Assembly (NCBI GenBank): GCA_964393815.1
Contig: CAYMUP010000001.1
Location: forward strand, 1-62,799
From: JAGXIT01 sp964393815
GTDB lineage: Bacteria > Patescibacteriota > Saccharimonadia > Saccharimonadales > UBA4665
Direction: 5' to 3'
Length of the DNA: 62,799 bases
The notes under the pieces are model-generated. The model ran no database searches. It was not told where the DNA came from and saw nothing but the letters and a program-made list of their open reading frames with translations. Below are positions 35,157 to 44,665 of this stretch, one piece after another; position 1 is the stretch's first letter, and the number at the start of each line of letters is the position of its first letter. The position numbers were made by a program, and so were the translations under genes.

Positions 35157-36981
35157 CCCCAAAGTCTCAATAGTAATCCCCGTCTACAACGGCTCCAACT
35201 ATCTCAAGGAAGCTATAGACAGCGCCCTTGCACAAACCTATAAAAACATTGAAATTATCGTAGTAAATGACGGCTCCACTGACAATGGCGCTACTGAAAA
35301 GATAGCTAAATCCTACGGCAAAAAAATACGCTACTACAGCAAAGAGAATGGCGGAGTAGCCACTGCTCTTAACTTAGGCATCGAAAAGATGAAAGGTGAA
35401 TACTTCTCCTGGCTGAGCCACGATGATTTGTACTATCCGGATAAGGTTGAGAAACAGATTAGGTTTCTAAATGACAACAAACTAAAGCATATTGTTTTAT
35501 ATTCTAACTACGAAGTAATAGACAAGAATTCCCGGCATCTCGCGTTTATAGAACACGATCATTATATGCTGACAATTAAGCCCGAATACGCTTTATTGAG
35601 GGGCTGTGTTAATGGTATTACATTGTTGATACCGAAAGATGCTTTCGAGGGCGAAAATCCGTTTGATCCGGATCTTAGATGCACGCAAGACTATGAACTG
35701 TGGAGGCGCATTATCCGTAAGTATGAATTTGTGCATATGGATGAGATCCTGTCGAAGACCAGAGAACATGCGGGTCAGGATTCTGTCAACCACCCCCGAA
35801 TACTCGTGGAGGGCAATCCGCTTTGGATTGGCATGATGGAAGATTTGAGTGTGCAAACCAAGAAAAGGCTTGAGGGGTCAGAATATGTTTTCTACCTGAA
35901 CATGTACTTCCATTTGCGTAAGTCGCCCTACAAAGAGGCGGCGGAATTCGCCAAAGAAAAAGCACACAAGCTTTATGCAAAGTTAGCACATAAAGTAGTT
36001 GACAAAGACCCCCTAATTTCAGTGATAATACCCTGCTACAACCAAGGCAAATACGTTGATGACGCAGTCGAATCAATACTTAAACAGACCTACAAGAATT
36101 ACGAGATTATAATAATTAACGATGGCTCAACTGATGAATACACAAACAAATTACTAAGCGACTATCACAAGCCTAAGACAAGGGTGTATACGACAAACAA
36201 CCAAGGACTGACGCTAGCTAGAAACTATGGAGTATCGGCTGCAAAGGGGGGTCTAATTCAACTCTTGGATGCGGATGACTATATTAGCCCCGAAAAGTTT
36301 GAAGCCCAGGTAAAAGTTTTCCGAGCAGCCCCAGTAACGAAAGTTGTATATACCAGCTATCAGTATTATTTTGAAAAGGAAAACGAGTACAAACCACCTT
36401 TTCACGGGCTGGCTATAAGCAGCAATCCAGTAGATGACTTCATATATCGATGGCAGAGGGGATTAAGCATCCCAATACACTGTGCAATGTTCAGAAAGGA
36501 AGTGTTTAACTCTGACGCGCCATTCGTGCCGGACATAAAAGCTTTGGAGGATTGGATCATGTGGGTTGATATTGCAAACAGGGGCGCCAAGTTTGCTATG
36601 CTCAACGAGGACATGGCAACGTATAGGGTGCAAGAAAAAAGTATGACTCAAAATGGTGAGCATATGTTCTACTGGGCATGTAGGGCGGTGGCGTATATAG
36701 CTGACAGGTATGTAAAACCTGATGAAGCGAACAGGTTTGATAAGGCTCAGCAAGGCTACCTGAAGTTTTTGGCTAACTATTTGCTACTCGGTGAAAACAA
36801 GGAAGGGGAAACGACACCTGCTACTAAACAGCAATTGGATTCCAGAACTGCGCGGTATCTCTCCCGGATACCAAAAAATGTCAAGAAAAGCCTGCCATAT
36901 CGAGCGGCTCGCATGGTTCACCATAAAGGGTTGGTAAGTACTGTCAAGGCTGCCAAGAAAAGGATTGTATCGCATGACTGA
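35146..36981 (+). CDS. Tandem-domain GT2 glycosyltransferase (first of a repeat pair)
   Basis: A 611-residue protein from ATG 35146 (a GTG two codons upstream is possible). It has two GT2 (GT-A) domains. The first begins VSIVIPVYNGSNYL with VNDGSTDNG and the DxD-type FSWLSHDDLYY; the second begins near residue 285 with ISVIIPCYNQGKYV, INDGSTDEY and LIQLLDADDY. Both keep the aspartates needed for sugar-nucleotide binding, so the enzyme may add two residues or polymerise. The first 310 bases from 35156 are identical to those of the next gene, and the two proteins diverge abruptly after that. The 3' end overlaps the next gene by eight bases. Confidence 0.88.
   Translation: MKNNPKVSIVIPVYNGSNYLKEAIDSALAQTYKNIEIIVVNDGSTDNGATEKIAKSYGKKIRYYSKENGGVATALNLGIEKMKGEYFSWLSHDDLYYPDKVEKQIRFLNDNKLKHIVLYSNYEVIDKNSRHLAFIEHDHYMLTIKPEYALLRGCVNGITLLIPKDAFEGENPFDPDLRCTQDYELWRRIIRKYEFVHMDEILSKTREHAGQDSVNHPRILVEGNPLWIGMMEDLSVQTKKRLEGSEYVFYLNMYFHLRKSPYKEAAEFAKEKAHKLYAKLAHKVVDKDPLISVIIPCYNQGKYVDDAVESILKQTYKNYEIIIINDGSTDEYTNKLLSDYHKPKTRVYTTNNQGLTLARNYGVSAAKGGLIQLLDADDYISPEKFEAQVKVFRAAPVTKVVYTSYQYYFEKENEYKPPFHGLAISSNPVDDFIYRWQRGLSIPIHCAMFRKEVFNSDAPFVPDIKALEDWIMWVDIANRGAKFAMLNEDMATYRVQEKSMTQNGEHMFYWACRAVAYIADRYVKPDEANRFDKAQQGYLKFLANYLLLGENKEGETTPATKQQLDSRTARYLSRIPKNVKKSLPYRAARMVHHKGLVSTVKAAKKRIVSHD
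35156..35465 (+). repeat. 310-bp perfect direct repeat, copy 1
   Basis: Identical base for base to 36981-37290 at a constant offset of 1825. It covers the start of the first GT2 domain through LSHDDLYYPDKVEKQIR. Synonymous sites are also unchanged, whereas the sequence just outside is unrelated or only distantly similar. Confidence 0.95.
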
Positions 36982-38761
36982 CCCCAAAGTCTCAATAGTA
37001 ATCCCCGTCTACAACGGCTCCAACTATCTCAAGGAAGCTATAGACAGCGCCCTTGCACAAACCTATAAAAACATTGAAATTATCGTAGTAAATGACGGCT
37101 CCACTGACAATGGCGCTACTGAAAAGATAGCTAAATCCTACGGCAAAAAAATACGCTACTACAGCAAAGAGAATGGCGGAGTAGCCACTGCTCTTAACTT
37201 AGGCATCGAAAAGATGAAAGGTGAATACTTCTCCTGGCTGAGCCACGATGATTTGTACTATCCGGATAAGGTTGAGAAACAGATTAGGTTCCTTCGAGGT
37301 ATCCAATTTAAGAAAGTCTTTCTTTACGCAAACTACTCGCTCCTGAAAGATGGTGTGGTTACGCCGGTCGTCCACAATCACGAAATGCTGGTTAGGAAGC
37401 CGCGGTATTCCATGCTAAGGGGCTGTGTAAATGGTATTACCGTGTTGATACCTAAGGCAATCTTGAACGAGGCAGGATGGCTTAACCCTGATTTACGGGT
37501 AACCCAAGACTATGACTATTGGCGCAAAATAGAAGGCAAATATGACTTTGTACATATGCAGGATGTGATATCGGTCACTCGTATCCACTCAGATCAAGAC
37601 ACACAGATTTCCCCTAGGGTCGTTGAAGAGGGGGATGCGCTGTGGATTGATATGATTAAAAAGCTGCCACAGAAGACTAAAATACAGTACGAAGGCACCC
37701 TGTACAACTTTTATTTAGAAATGGCTAAGTTCCTGGAGTCGACACCATATACTGGTACGCTTCAATTTTGTAGAAATGAGTTGCAAAATCTCGAGCGGCG
37801 CGTCAATAAACAAAAGTTCGAGCCGCTTGTTTCAGTAGTCATTCCGTTCTTTAACCGGCTTGAAAAGACGGTACGCGCCATTAAATCAGTGCAGCAACAA
37901 ACATACAAGAATGTAGAAATAGTCCTAGTAGATGATTGCTCCACGGTTGATACTCGGGTGATAAAGCGGTTAGCAGACAGTCATCATAATATCAAACTAA
38001 TTACTCTTCCTAAGAATGCAGGGCCGGCTGCGGCAAGGAACGTAGGCATAAAGCGCTCAACAGGCGACTATGTTGCTTTTTTGGATTCTGATGACGAGTT
38101 CCGCAAAGATAAGTTATCCCTGCAGCTTCACAAAATGGGGCTACATAACCCGCATATAAGCTATACGCCTTATGTCAGGCGCAAAGGAGCCGGAGAAGAA
38201 GTTGTGGGAGACCCTAGCCTATCTGGCATCGTTGTTCCTCAAATAGTGAGAGGTTGCTCAATCGCGACACCTACGGTAATTGTCAAAAAGGAAATATTAA
38301 CAAAGAATAACTTTTTCTTTAACGAGAGCCTTAGGATAGGTGAGGATACGTGTTTTTGGCTAGAGATTGCAAAAAGACACGAATTCCTTTATGTCGATAG
38401 CCCGCTAACGGTGGTGAACGTGGACCAGGACACTCATTCGCAAGATAGCACCAAACTGGTAAAAGGAATACAAAATATACTGACTTATCTTCTCACGGAT
38501 GATTACTACAAGCAGTTTAGTGGTGAGATTGCCGAGCTGAGCAACTATTTTTATAAGATCGATATGAGCGCTTCTCAGGAAGAACTGCACAGGCAGCTGG
38601 CTATTAGCCATTCTCTATCTCGAGTTGATACTGATGAACAAAGAACCCTCCGCAAAACGGTGCGGTCGAGAGGCCGTCGGGTGCGTGGAGTGCCCAGAAG
38701 ACTATATCGAGTAGGAGCGAGACTCGCTAAGGGCACAATTAAGCGAGAAGATAAAACATGA
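36974..38761 (+). CDS. Tandem-domain GT2 glycosyltransferase (second of a repeat pair)
   Basis: A 595-residue protein from ATG 36974. Two GT2 domains: the first shares its initial ~103 residues exactly with the preceding protein (VYNGSNYL, DGSTDNG, SHDD), the second starts near residue 278 with VSVVIPFFNRLEKTV and has DDCSTVDTR and YVAFLDSDDEF. Both appear catalytically complete. After the shared block, the first domain still resembles its neighbour (RGCVNGITVLIPK, VTQDYDYWR) but with many changes, so the two are paralogues whose 5' ends were recently exchanged or converted. The C-terminus is Arg-rich. Its TGA overlaps the next ATG. Confidence 0.88.
   Translation: MTDPKVSIVIPVYNGSNYLKEAIDSALAQTYKNIEIIVVNDGSTDNGATEKIAKSYGKKIRYYSKENGGVATALNLGIEKMKGEYFSWLSHDDLYYPDKVEKQIRFLRGIQFKKVFLYANYSLLKDGVVTPVVHNHEMLVRKPRYSMLRGCVNGITVLIPKAILNEAGWLNPDLRVTQDYDYWRKIEGKYDFVHMQDVISVTRIHSDQDTQISPRVVEEGDALWIDMIKKLPQKTKIQYEGTLYNFYLEMAKFLESTPYTGTLQFCRNELQNLERRVNKQKFEPLVSVVIPFFNRLEKTVRAIKSVQQQTYKNVEIVLVDDCSTVDTRVIKRLADSHHNIKLITLPKNAGPAAARNVGIKRSTGDYVAFLDSDDEFRKDKLSLQLHKMGLHNPHISYTPYVRRKGAGEEVVGDPSLSGIVVPQIVRGCSIATPTVIVKKEILTKNNFFFNESLRIGEDTCFWLEIAKRHEFLYVDSPLTVVNVDQDTHSQDSTKLVKGIQNILTYLLTDDYYKQFSGEIAELSNYFYKIDMSASQEELHRQLAISHSLSRVDTDEQRTLRKTVRSRGRRVRGVPRRLYRVGARLAKGTIKREDKT
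36981..37290 (+). repeat. 310-bp perfect direct repeat, copy 2
   Basis: Identical to 35156-35465. The left edge is within a few codons of both start codons and the right edge falls within the codons after KQIR, so the repeat is almost exactly the N-terminal donor-binding module. Confidence 0.95.
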
Positions 38762-41097
38762 AACCAAAAGTAACTGTTGCGATCATCGCCCTTAGTAAAG
38801 CCGAGAACACCCTGAGGGATTCATTGGATAGCGTTCTTTCTCAAACGTATGGTAATATAGAGGTAACAATTGTTTACGATAGCTATCTTAATAATACTGT
38901 TGTTGAACAGATAAAGCGCGAACGCCCCAACTCGAAAGTAAACTACTATAGGACAAACGGTGTGAACGAAGCGACCGCACTTAATGTAGCGGTAAAAAAT
39001 GCGACCGGCAAATACTTCTCTTGGCTAACAGTAAACGACAGATACCTCGAAGATAAGATCGATGACGATATATCTCTGCTGATTGACGATAATACGGCTA
39101 TCGCTTCTGGGTGGACGATAGTGAACCAAAATACAAAACAGAGGAAGGTACACCATGCACCCCATGCCCTAGAAATGCACCCCGGGCCGCTACTCGCATT
39201 TGCCCAAGGTGTTGAAGTCAACACGATGGCTATGCTGCTTCCGATATCGTACTTGAAGAAGTACGGGTTTAGCGAAGTATCCTCGCCTGTGCGCGACTAC
39301 AAGTTACTTGGATCAATGATTGCCGGAGGTATCACTTTTAGAGTTTCAAAAAAGAATAACCAAAAAATCGCATATCGTTTAAGTGATGACTACTCCCACA
39401 ATCCAAAGGCCAAGACACACGATGACTTTTCTCGTTCTGAGATAATTGCCGACCTAACCCCCGAAGAAGTGTCAGCATATTTCTTCGAGTGCGGGATAAA
39501 TGTTGTTGACTACTACAAAGAAATGCTTACTGATGGGTATCCGAGGGTCTGCGCATTTCTAATGGAAAAAGTGATCAGAGGCTTGCTAGCTGCTGGAGAT
39601 GTGAGGTTAGCAGAAAGAATGCTAGTTCAAGATTTCTCAGGGCTAACTGAAGATCAGTTTGCGACTTCCGCAAAAGTGATTGCGAGTAAGATCACAGAAC
39701 CATCACATAGAAAAAAGATCTTATTTAGCTCGGCACAATGGTTGACCGGTGGGATGGAACGGGTCATGTCGGTCTTGTTTGAAGAGCTAAAGGACGAGTA
39801 TGAAGTAATGCTTATAACCCCCTATGATGACAGACAGAGCCAAATAGGGATTCCAAGTTACATAACCAACATTAAGATCGATGTAGAGTTATTTAAAAGG
39901 CATTTCGACTCTCTAATACTGGCTTATGCACTGTTGCTGGATGTCGATGCTGTCATTGGCTACATGAATCTTTTTGGCAAACAACAGAACCTATATAACC
40001 TATGTGTAGGGACAAAAATAAAGACAATCGCATCAAATCATGAGTATTATTTCTACCCATACAAAAGCAAAACTCACTATGATGCGGCTTTAACTAGGTT
40101 GGAGGCGTTTAAAAACTGTGATGCTATTGTTTGGCCAACCAATTTTAGTGCTGCACTCTGTGGTTTGTATGCTGAGAGGAACTATGTAATTGGTAACCCC
40201 AATAAGTTCCCGGTTGTCCAAAAGCCACTGCAAAAAAATCACAGAAAACAGATCATTTGTGTGGGAAGATTCAACGACCCGATAAAACGTATTGATCGGG
40301 CGCTAGAGTGCTTTTCAAAAGTTCTACAGACGGTACCTGATGCTTCGCTAGTGCTCGTCGGCAAGTATGAGTATGAAACACCCATTGATCGAACCGGTCG
40401 CACAATAAAGAGCATGATTGAGAGCCTTGCTATTCCTTTAGAGAAGATTACTTTTGCAGGAGAGGTAAGCAATGTCGAACACTACTTCAAACAGGCAAGA
40501 GTACTCTTGATCACATCCGTGAGCGAAGGTTTCGGCATGGTAGTCAATGAGGCGGCTTGTTTCGGTGTCCCATCGGTTTGTAACTATATGCCTGGTATCG
40601 AGGATATTGTAGTTGATAAAGAAAATGGGCTTATCGTAGAACAGGACGACATTAATAGTATGGCTATAGGGGTCTCGAGAATTCTAGAAGATGACGAGCT
40701 AAGAAGTAGGTTGAGTGATGCAGCCCTAAAAAATGCGCGGAGATTTGAAGCCCATCACATTGGGTACAAATGGCGTGTTTTAATCAATACGCTTTTGAAT
40801 ACAGAAGAGAAGGAAGCGCAAAGAGTATTGGCTTCTAGTCTGGCGTATAAATCACCCGACACGGACAAGCTCATCAAAGTCCTAGCCGGGGAAGCTAATG
40901 ATATATTAATGCAGGCTATTAAGAATGCCTCTCTGCAAGACGATCCCACAGGAATAAAGCTCCTGATGTCAAAGATATTAGGCGCACCTAAGCGGTTAAG
41001 GGCTAATGTTGAGTTTGAAGGATATACCAAGACTTTACGCAAGATACTAACTCGCTCAATGAAGCTAATACGAAAAAAGCTGTATGCTAAAAGATAA
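38758..41097 (+). CDS. GT2-GT4 fusion glycosyltransferase with degenerate GT2 half
   Basis: A 779-residue fusion. Residues 1-230 resemble the GT2 domains of the neighbours but have lost key residues: the entry motif reads VAIIALSKAENTL, DGS is replaced by YDSYL, and the metal-binding SHDD by TVND. This half may bind without catalysing. Residues from about 320 form a GT4 enzyme with SSAQWLTGGMERVMSVLF, ICVGRFNDPIKRIDR, LVLVGKYEY and SVSEGFGMVVNEAACFG, which looks active. The ATG overlaps the previous TGA. A helical tail follows the GT4 domain. Confidence 0.85.
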   Translation: MKPKVTVAIIALSKAENTLRDSLDSVLSQTYGNIEVTIVYDSYLNNTVVEQIKRERPNSKVNYYRTNGVNEATALNVAVKNATGKYFSWLTVNDRYLEDKIDDDISLLIDDNTAIASGWTIVNQNTKQRKVHHAPHALEMHPGPLLAFAQGVEVNTMAMLLPISYLKKYGFSEVSSPVRDYKLLGSMIAGGITFRVSKKNNQKIAYRLSDDYSHNPKAKTHDDFSRSEIIADLTPEEVSAYFFECGINVVDYYKEMLTDGYPRVCAFLMEKVIRGLLAAGDVRLAERMLVQDFSGLTEDQFATSAKVIASKITEPSHRKKILFSSAQWLTGGMERVMSVLFEELKDEYEVMLITPYDDRQSQIGIPSYITNIKIDVELFKRHFDSLILAYALLLDVDAVIGYMNLFGKQQNLYNLCVGTKIKTIASNHEYYFYPYKSKTHYDAALTRLEAFKNCDAIVWPTNFSAALCGLYAERNYVIGNPNKFPVVQKPLQKNHRKQIICVGRFNDPIKRIDRALECFSKVLQTVPDASLVLVGKYEYETPIDRTGRTIKSMIESLAIPLEKITFAGEVSNVEHYFKQARVLLITSVSEGFGMVVNEAACFGVPSVCNYMPGIEDIVVDKENGLIVEQDDINSMAIGVSRILEDDELRSRLSDAALKNARRFEAHHIGYKWRVLINTLLNTEEKEAQRVLASSLAYKSPDTDKLIKVLAGEANDILMQAIKNASLQDDPTGIKLLMSKILGAPKRLRANVEFEGYTKTLRKILTRSMKLIRKKLYAKR

Positions 41098-42265
41098 GCC
41101 AAAAGTTTCTATCGTGATCCCGGTATTCAACGGGACGAACTATCTGGCGCAGGCTATCGACAGTGCGCTTGCTCAAACATACAACAACATCGAGGTACTG
41201 GTTATCGATGACGGCTCTACCGACTCAGGTGCAACTGAAAAAAAGGCACTATCTTATGGCGATAAAATCAGATATTTTAGGAAACCCAATGAGGGCGTCG
41301 CTTCCGCACTGAACTTTGGTATAAAGAAGATGGAAGGCGAATATTTCTCATGGTTGTCGCACGATGATCTATATGAGAGGTCAAAAATTGCCGACCAAAT
41401 AGAGTTGGTCGAGTCGCTGGGGGGTAGTCATAACATCGTAGCCTGCAATGCAAGAATGCTGTACCAAAATGGCATAAAAAAACCGATGAAGATGGATAGC
41501 CAAATATTCAAGCATCTTAGTATATTTCTTGCAACATCTGCGAGAGTTGGTCTGAATGGCTGCTCGTTACTAATACCCCGCCAAGCGCTTGTTGAAAGCG
41601 GGGGCTTTAATACAAGCCTACCTTTTACCCAAGACTACGACATGTGGCATAGGTTGGGCGATAAGCATGGATATCGATTTGTGTTACTTGAAAAAGAACT
41701 TGTTCTCTACAGGGTACATGCCAATCAAGACAGCTTGGCCAAGAGTGAACTATGCGTGAGGGCGGGAGATGAATTACGCAGTAAATTGTTAAAAGAAATC
41801 CCCTTCAGCGATTATAGAGGGTACTTTGCGGAAAGAGAAAGCAATATCGACATATTCATCAGTGACTACAAAGCGTATAAAGAGAGCGGGCACTTTCACG
41901 CAGCTTCGGAGATGCTGCGCATCCTATTCAAATATTATGATTTGCATGACAAAAATAAACTCTACGATATTTTCCTTAAGGAAGTTGATGTACATGCATT
42001 GAAAAGAATGCCTCTTTTTCGCATTAAAAGCAGCCACTTTAATGTGGACGATAAGAAGTATGTTCGTGAGGCTATACCATTACTATACTCGCGTATAATA
42101 GGGGATAACGACATACTTATCCCGCTAAAACTATCCATGCCCATAAATATGTCCGAGTTGTCTGCATCGAGGAGAATACTCTGGAGGATTAGTCAGAATC
42201 TAAAGAATGAAGGCATACGCATAACAACACAAAAGCTAATAAAGAAAGTTATTCAGTCTCACTAG
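41084..42265 (+). CDS. GT2 family glycosyltransferase
   Basis: A 393-residue protein with one GT2 domain: VSIVIPVFNGTNYL, IDDGSTDSG and FSWLSHDDLYE are intact. It is a diverged relative of the two repeat-pair enzymes (their DNA identity does not extend to it). The C-terminal ~170 residues are helical and of unknown role. It overlaps the preceding gene by 14 bases and its stop overlaps that of the convergent surface-protein gene by four bases, leaving no room for a terminator between them. Last gene of the rightward AT-rich block. Confidence 0.87.
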   Translation: MLKDKPKVSIVIPVFNGTNYLAQAIDSALAQTYNNIEVLVIDDGSTDSGATEKKALSYGDKIRYFRKPNEGVASALNFGIKKMEGEYFSWLSHDDLYERSKIADQIELVESLGGSHNIVACNARMLYQNGIKKPMKMDSQIFKHLSIFLATSARVGLNGCSLLIPRQALVESGGFNTSLPFTQDYDMWHRLGDKHGYRFVLLEKELVLYRVHANQDSLAKSELCVRAGDELRSKLLKEIPFSDYRGYFAERESNIDIFISDYKAYKESGHFHAASEMLRILFKYYDLHDKNKLYDIFLKEVDVHALKRMPLFRIKSSHFNVDDKKYVREAIPLLYSRIIGDNDILIPLKLSMPINMSELSASRRILWRISQNLKNEGIRITTQKLIKKVIQSH

Positions 42266-43986
42266 TTAGGTGTTTTCATAGGCATAGGCATGCCACTGGG
42301 AATGAGATTGAGTTCTGTGTTCGAAACTAACAATGCGTCCGTGAATTTATACGAGTAGCTAAAATATGTCTCTTCGTTGGGGAAGGGTCTTTTGGTGCCT
42401 GAATCAATCACGAATATTCCACCCGCTGGTGATCTGACTAATATTCCATCTCTATAATGAACATTATATTCCATAGGTACACCATCGGGGATTATGGACA
42501 ACTCGGCTTCGCTTATAGAGGCAATACCCCCCCATGAATAATGGTTGCTTATGAAAACCAGTTCATTCGGAAAGGGACGTTTATATCCGTTTTCAACGCG
42601 GTAGATACCGCCTAACCTAGACATTAGTAGTAGATCATCTCTAAGGTGCGGGTTGTACTCAAGAGGCGAGCCTTCTGGTATAAGTGAGATTTCAAGATCA
42701 CTTATCGAAAGAGCATCCACCCAGCTATACCCATAGCTAAGGTAAGTGCCTTCATTCCGGAATGGTCGTTTAAAACCATTCTCCACAATGTATATGCCGC
42801 CTTTGGGGGACTTGACAAGTATCCCATCTCTAAAGTGGGTGTTGTACTCAATCGTCGCACCACGTGGCAAGCGATCAAACTCGGATTTGGAAATAGTAAG
42901 GACACTTGACCATTTATTCTTATAGCTCAAGAAAGTTATCTCATTCGGAAAGGGTCGTTTTAGGCCACTCTCCATCTGATAAACTCCTTCTCCAGCTGTT
43001 GTTATCAAGCTCCGAACAGTGGATCCGAACCAGTCGCTGTAGACGCGCCAGAAGTTGCGGTTGCCGTATGCACTACAGTTGTCGCCGGTGCCGTACATGT
43101 TGTTTAATGCGGCCTGATTCGGTTGATAGGGGGTGTAGGTGTATAAGGCGGCAGATGCTTTTGATTCCAGATAAACATTTCCGCCTCCACAACCGCTAGG
43201 TGCGACATTCCACAGAATATTGTTGGTCTGATAGGGGCGCTTGTATTGCCACCAACTCTGAGTCATGTTGTCAAGATACCAGCGTAGTAGAGCGGCCGCT
43301 TCGCGCATCTGGATAGAAAAGCCTGCGTAGTTGCTATCACAGTTGGCGCTACCACCTGGGCCGCTGTCTGGGCAGTGTGCGCCCATAGCGTATAAGTACT
43401 GGTTGCGAAATGGCCAGTCATCGGTCGTGAGCGGACCAGCCGACTCGGTGTGCAGTTTGACGAGTAGTACTTTCGGGCTGATGTTGTAGGCCTTAGCGGC
43501 GTCGGAAATCAGCTGGGCGGCACTGACCGCGCCGGCGGGGATAGGCGCGCCATTGGCGTTGCTTGCAGGCAAGCCGGGGCCGGGAGTTGTTTTGGGCACC
43601 TCATAGTACTCTTTTAGGCAGGTGAATGGTAGATTGGCGTCGGAAGTCTGGTTATAGGTATTGTAACGGTTTGCAAAAGTAGCACGCGAGGTCGTAACCC
43701 ATGTGCCGCCACTAAACCAGCTAAAACGTACCTGGCCGGTACTGGCATTGTAGTAGTAGCCAACGCTCTTTGTGCCGTTGTTATCGCAGGCTGGGTTTTG
43801 AGAGTTCAGAAAGTTCTGTATCTCCTGCGTGCTCATACTATTGGCATCTGTAAATATACCGTCATCAATTATGCGTCCTGCTTTCCAATCTGAGGCTGTA
43901 ACTGCGTTGGCTGTGGGGGTTAAAACCGTGAAAAAGCTTGAAGAAACCAGCACGCCAACAGATAAGGTGTATAGAATCTTTTTCAT
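42262..43986 (-). CDS. Exported surface protein with four 63-residue KRPF repeats
   Basis: A 574-residue protein with a signal peptide (1-28, ending ANA). Residues 30-130 form a Cys-containing domain; residues about 155-320 resemble a lysozyme or glucosaminidase-type fold (ISPKVLLVKLHTESAGP, NYAGFSIQMREAAALLRWYL), with a possible catalytic Glu in TESAG. The C-terminal 242 residues are four tandem units starting at 333, 396, 459 and 522, each with (G/E)G-(I/V)-Y/F, KRPFxNE, a Tyr/Trp segment, an I/L-P-x-G turn and EYNxHxRD. Such short repeats usually bind wall glycans. GGAGG lies upstream. It follows a small exported-protein gene on the same strand. Confidence 0.75.
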   Translation of the reverse strand: MKKILYTLSVGVLVSSSFFTVLTPTANAVTASDWKAGRIIDDGIFTDANSMSTQEIQNFLNSQNPACDNNGTKSVGYYYNASTGQVRFSWFSGGTWVTTSRATFANRYNTYNQTSDANLPFTCLKEYYEVPKTTPGPGLPASNANGAPIPAGAVSAAQLISDAAKAYNISPKVLLVKLHTESAGPLTTDDWPFRNQYLYAMGAHCPDSGPGGSANCDSNYAGFSIQMREAAALLRWYLDNMTQSWWQYKRPYQTNNILWNVAPSGCGGGNVYLESKASAALYTYTPYQPNQAALNNMYGTGDNCSAYGNRNFWRVYSDWFGSTVRSLITTAGEGVYQMESGLKRPFPNEITFLSYKNKWSSVLTISKSEFDRLPRGATIEYNTHFRDGILVKSPKGGIYIVENGFKRPFRNEGTYLSYGYSWVDALSISDLEISLIPEGSPLEYNPHLRDDLLLMSRLGGIYRVENGYKRPFPNELVFISNHYSWGGIASISEAELSIIPDGVPMEYNVHYRDGILVRSPAGGIFVIDSGTKRPFPNEETYFSYSYKFTDALLVSNTELNLIPSGMPMPMKTPN

Positions 43987-43988
43987 TT

Positions 43989-44546
43989 CTACTTAACCTC
44001 CAGCGTAATTGTTTTTTGCATAGTGGAACCGTTAGTTGGCGTCGCTTCGACGTTGATAGACCACGCGCCAGCGCCAACCGCACTTATGGGGACACTGAAA
44101 CCAGCGCATGACGAAAACTCCGGCTGGTAGATGATTGGTGCAGTCTGGGAAGTTGTTTTGGCACCGTTTGAAACAGTAAGTTTACACGTACCACCAGCGA
44201 CATTTTGCATTTTTGTCAGTACGGTAACAGATTGATCGCTTTGTGAAGCGCTAAGCTCCAGAGATCCGGAGGGCGTGACAGCTGCTTGCGTCTGAGTAGC
44301 TGATTCGGTTGTTTGCGCTTGGCTGGATTTGTCGAGAAAACTTTGCTTGGCCTGTGTCTCTGCTTGTTTTTGTTCGGCAGCTTTTTCTTTTGTCGATCCG
44401 GAAGGGTTTTGTTTGCCAGGCATCTTTAGAAGGTCAGTTGTCTTGGTTTTTTCGAGCGCTAACAAAACTAGCGTACCGAGCACGAGAATAGCTACGATTA
44501 TGCCAAGAGTTTTCTTCCAATTTTTACGATGAGAGACTTTTGTCAT
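43989..44546 (-). CDS. Single-pass exported protein, unknown function
   Basis: A 185-residue protein: basic cytoplasmic tip (KVSHRKNWKK), membrane segment (about 13-29), a Gln/Ala/Thr-rich linker (50-95), then a compact beta-rich domain with two cysteines (GGTCKL, SSCAGF), probably an Ig-like fold. It stands two bases before the KRPF-repeat protein on the same strand and is probably co-transcribed, perhaps as a membrane partner. No family recognised. Confidence 0.6.
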   Translation of the reverse strand: MTKVSHRKNWKKTLGIIVAILVLGTLVLLALEKTKTTDLLKMPGKQNPSGSTKEKAAEQKQAETQAKQSFLDKSSQAQTTESATQTQAAVTPSGSLELSASQSDQSVTVLTKMQNVAGGTCKLTVSNGAKTTSQTAPIIYQPEFSSCAGFSVPISAVGAGAWSINVEATPTNGSTMQKTITLEVK

Positions 44547-44665
44547 GTATGTATTTTCATTGCGAGATAATATACATAAGTAGTATACCCGCTTATTGAT
44601 CCAAAAGCAAGCTAGTTAGGAGGCTGCCTCGTCACAAAATATAAAACGTGGTGTCACAGATAGGC

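Noticed and set aside
39700..41097. Separate GT4 gene starting inside the fusion
   Set aside because: No start codon with a ribosome-binding site or -10 box precedes the GT4 half, and the frame is continuous from 38758.
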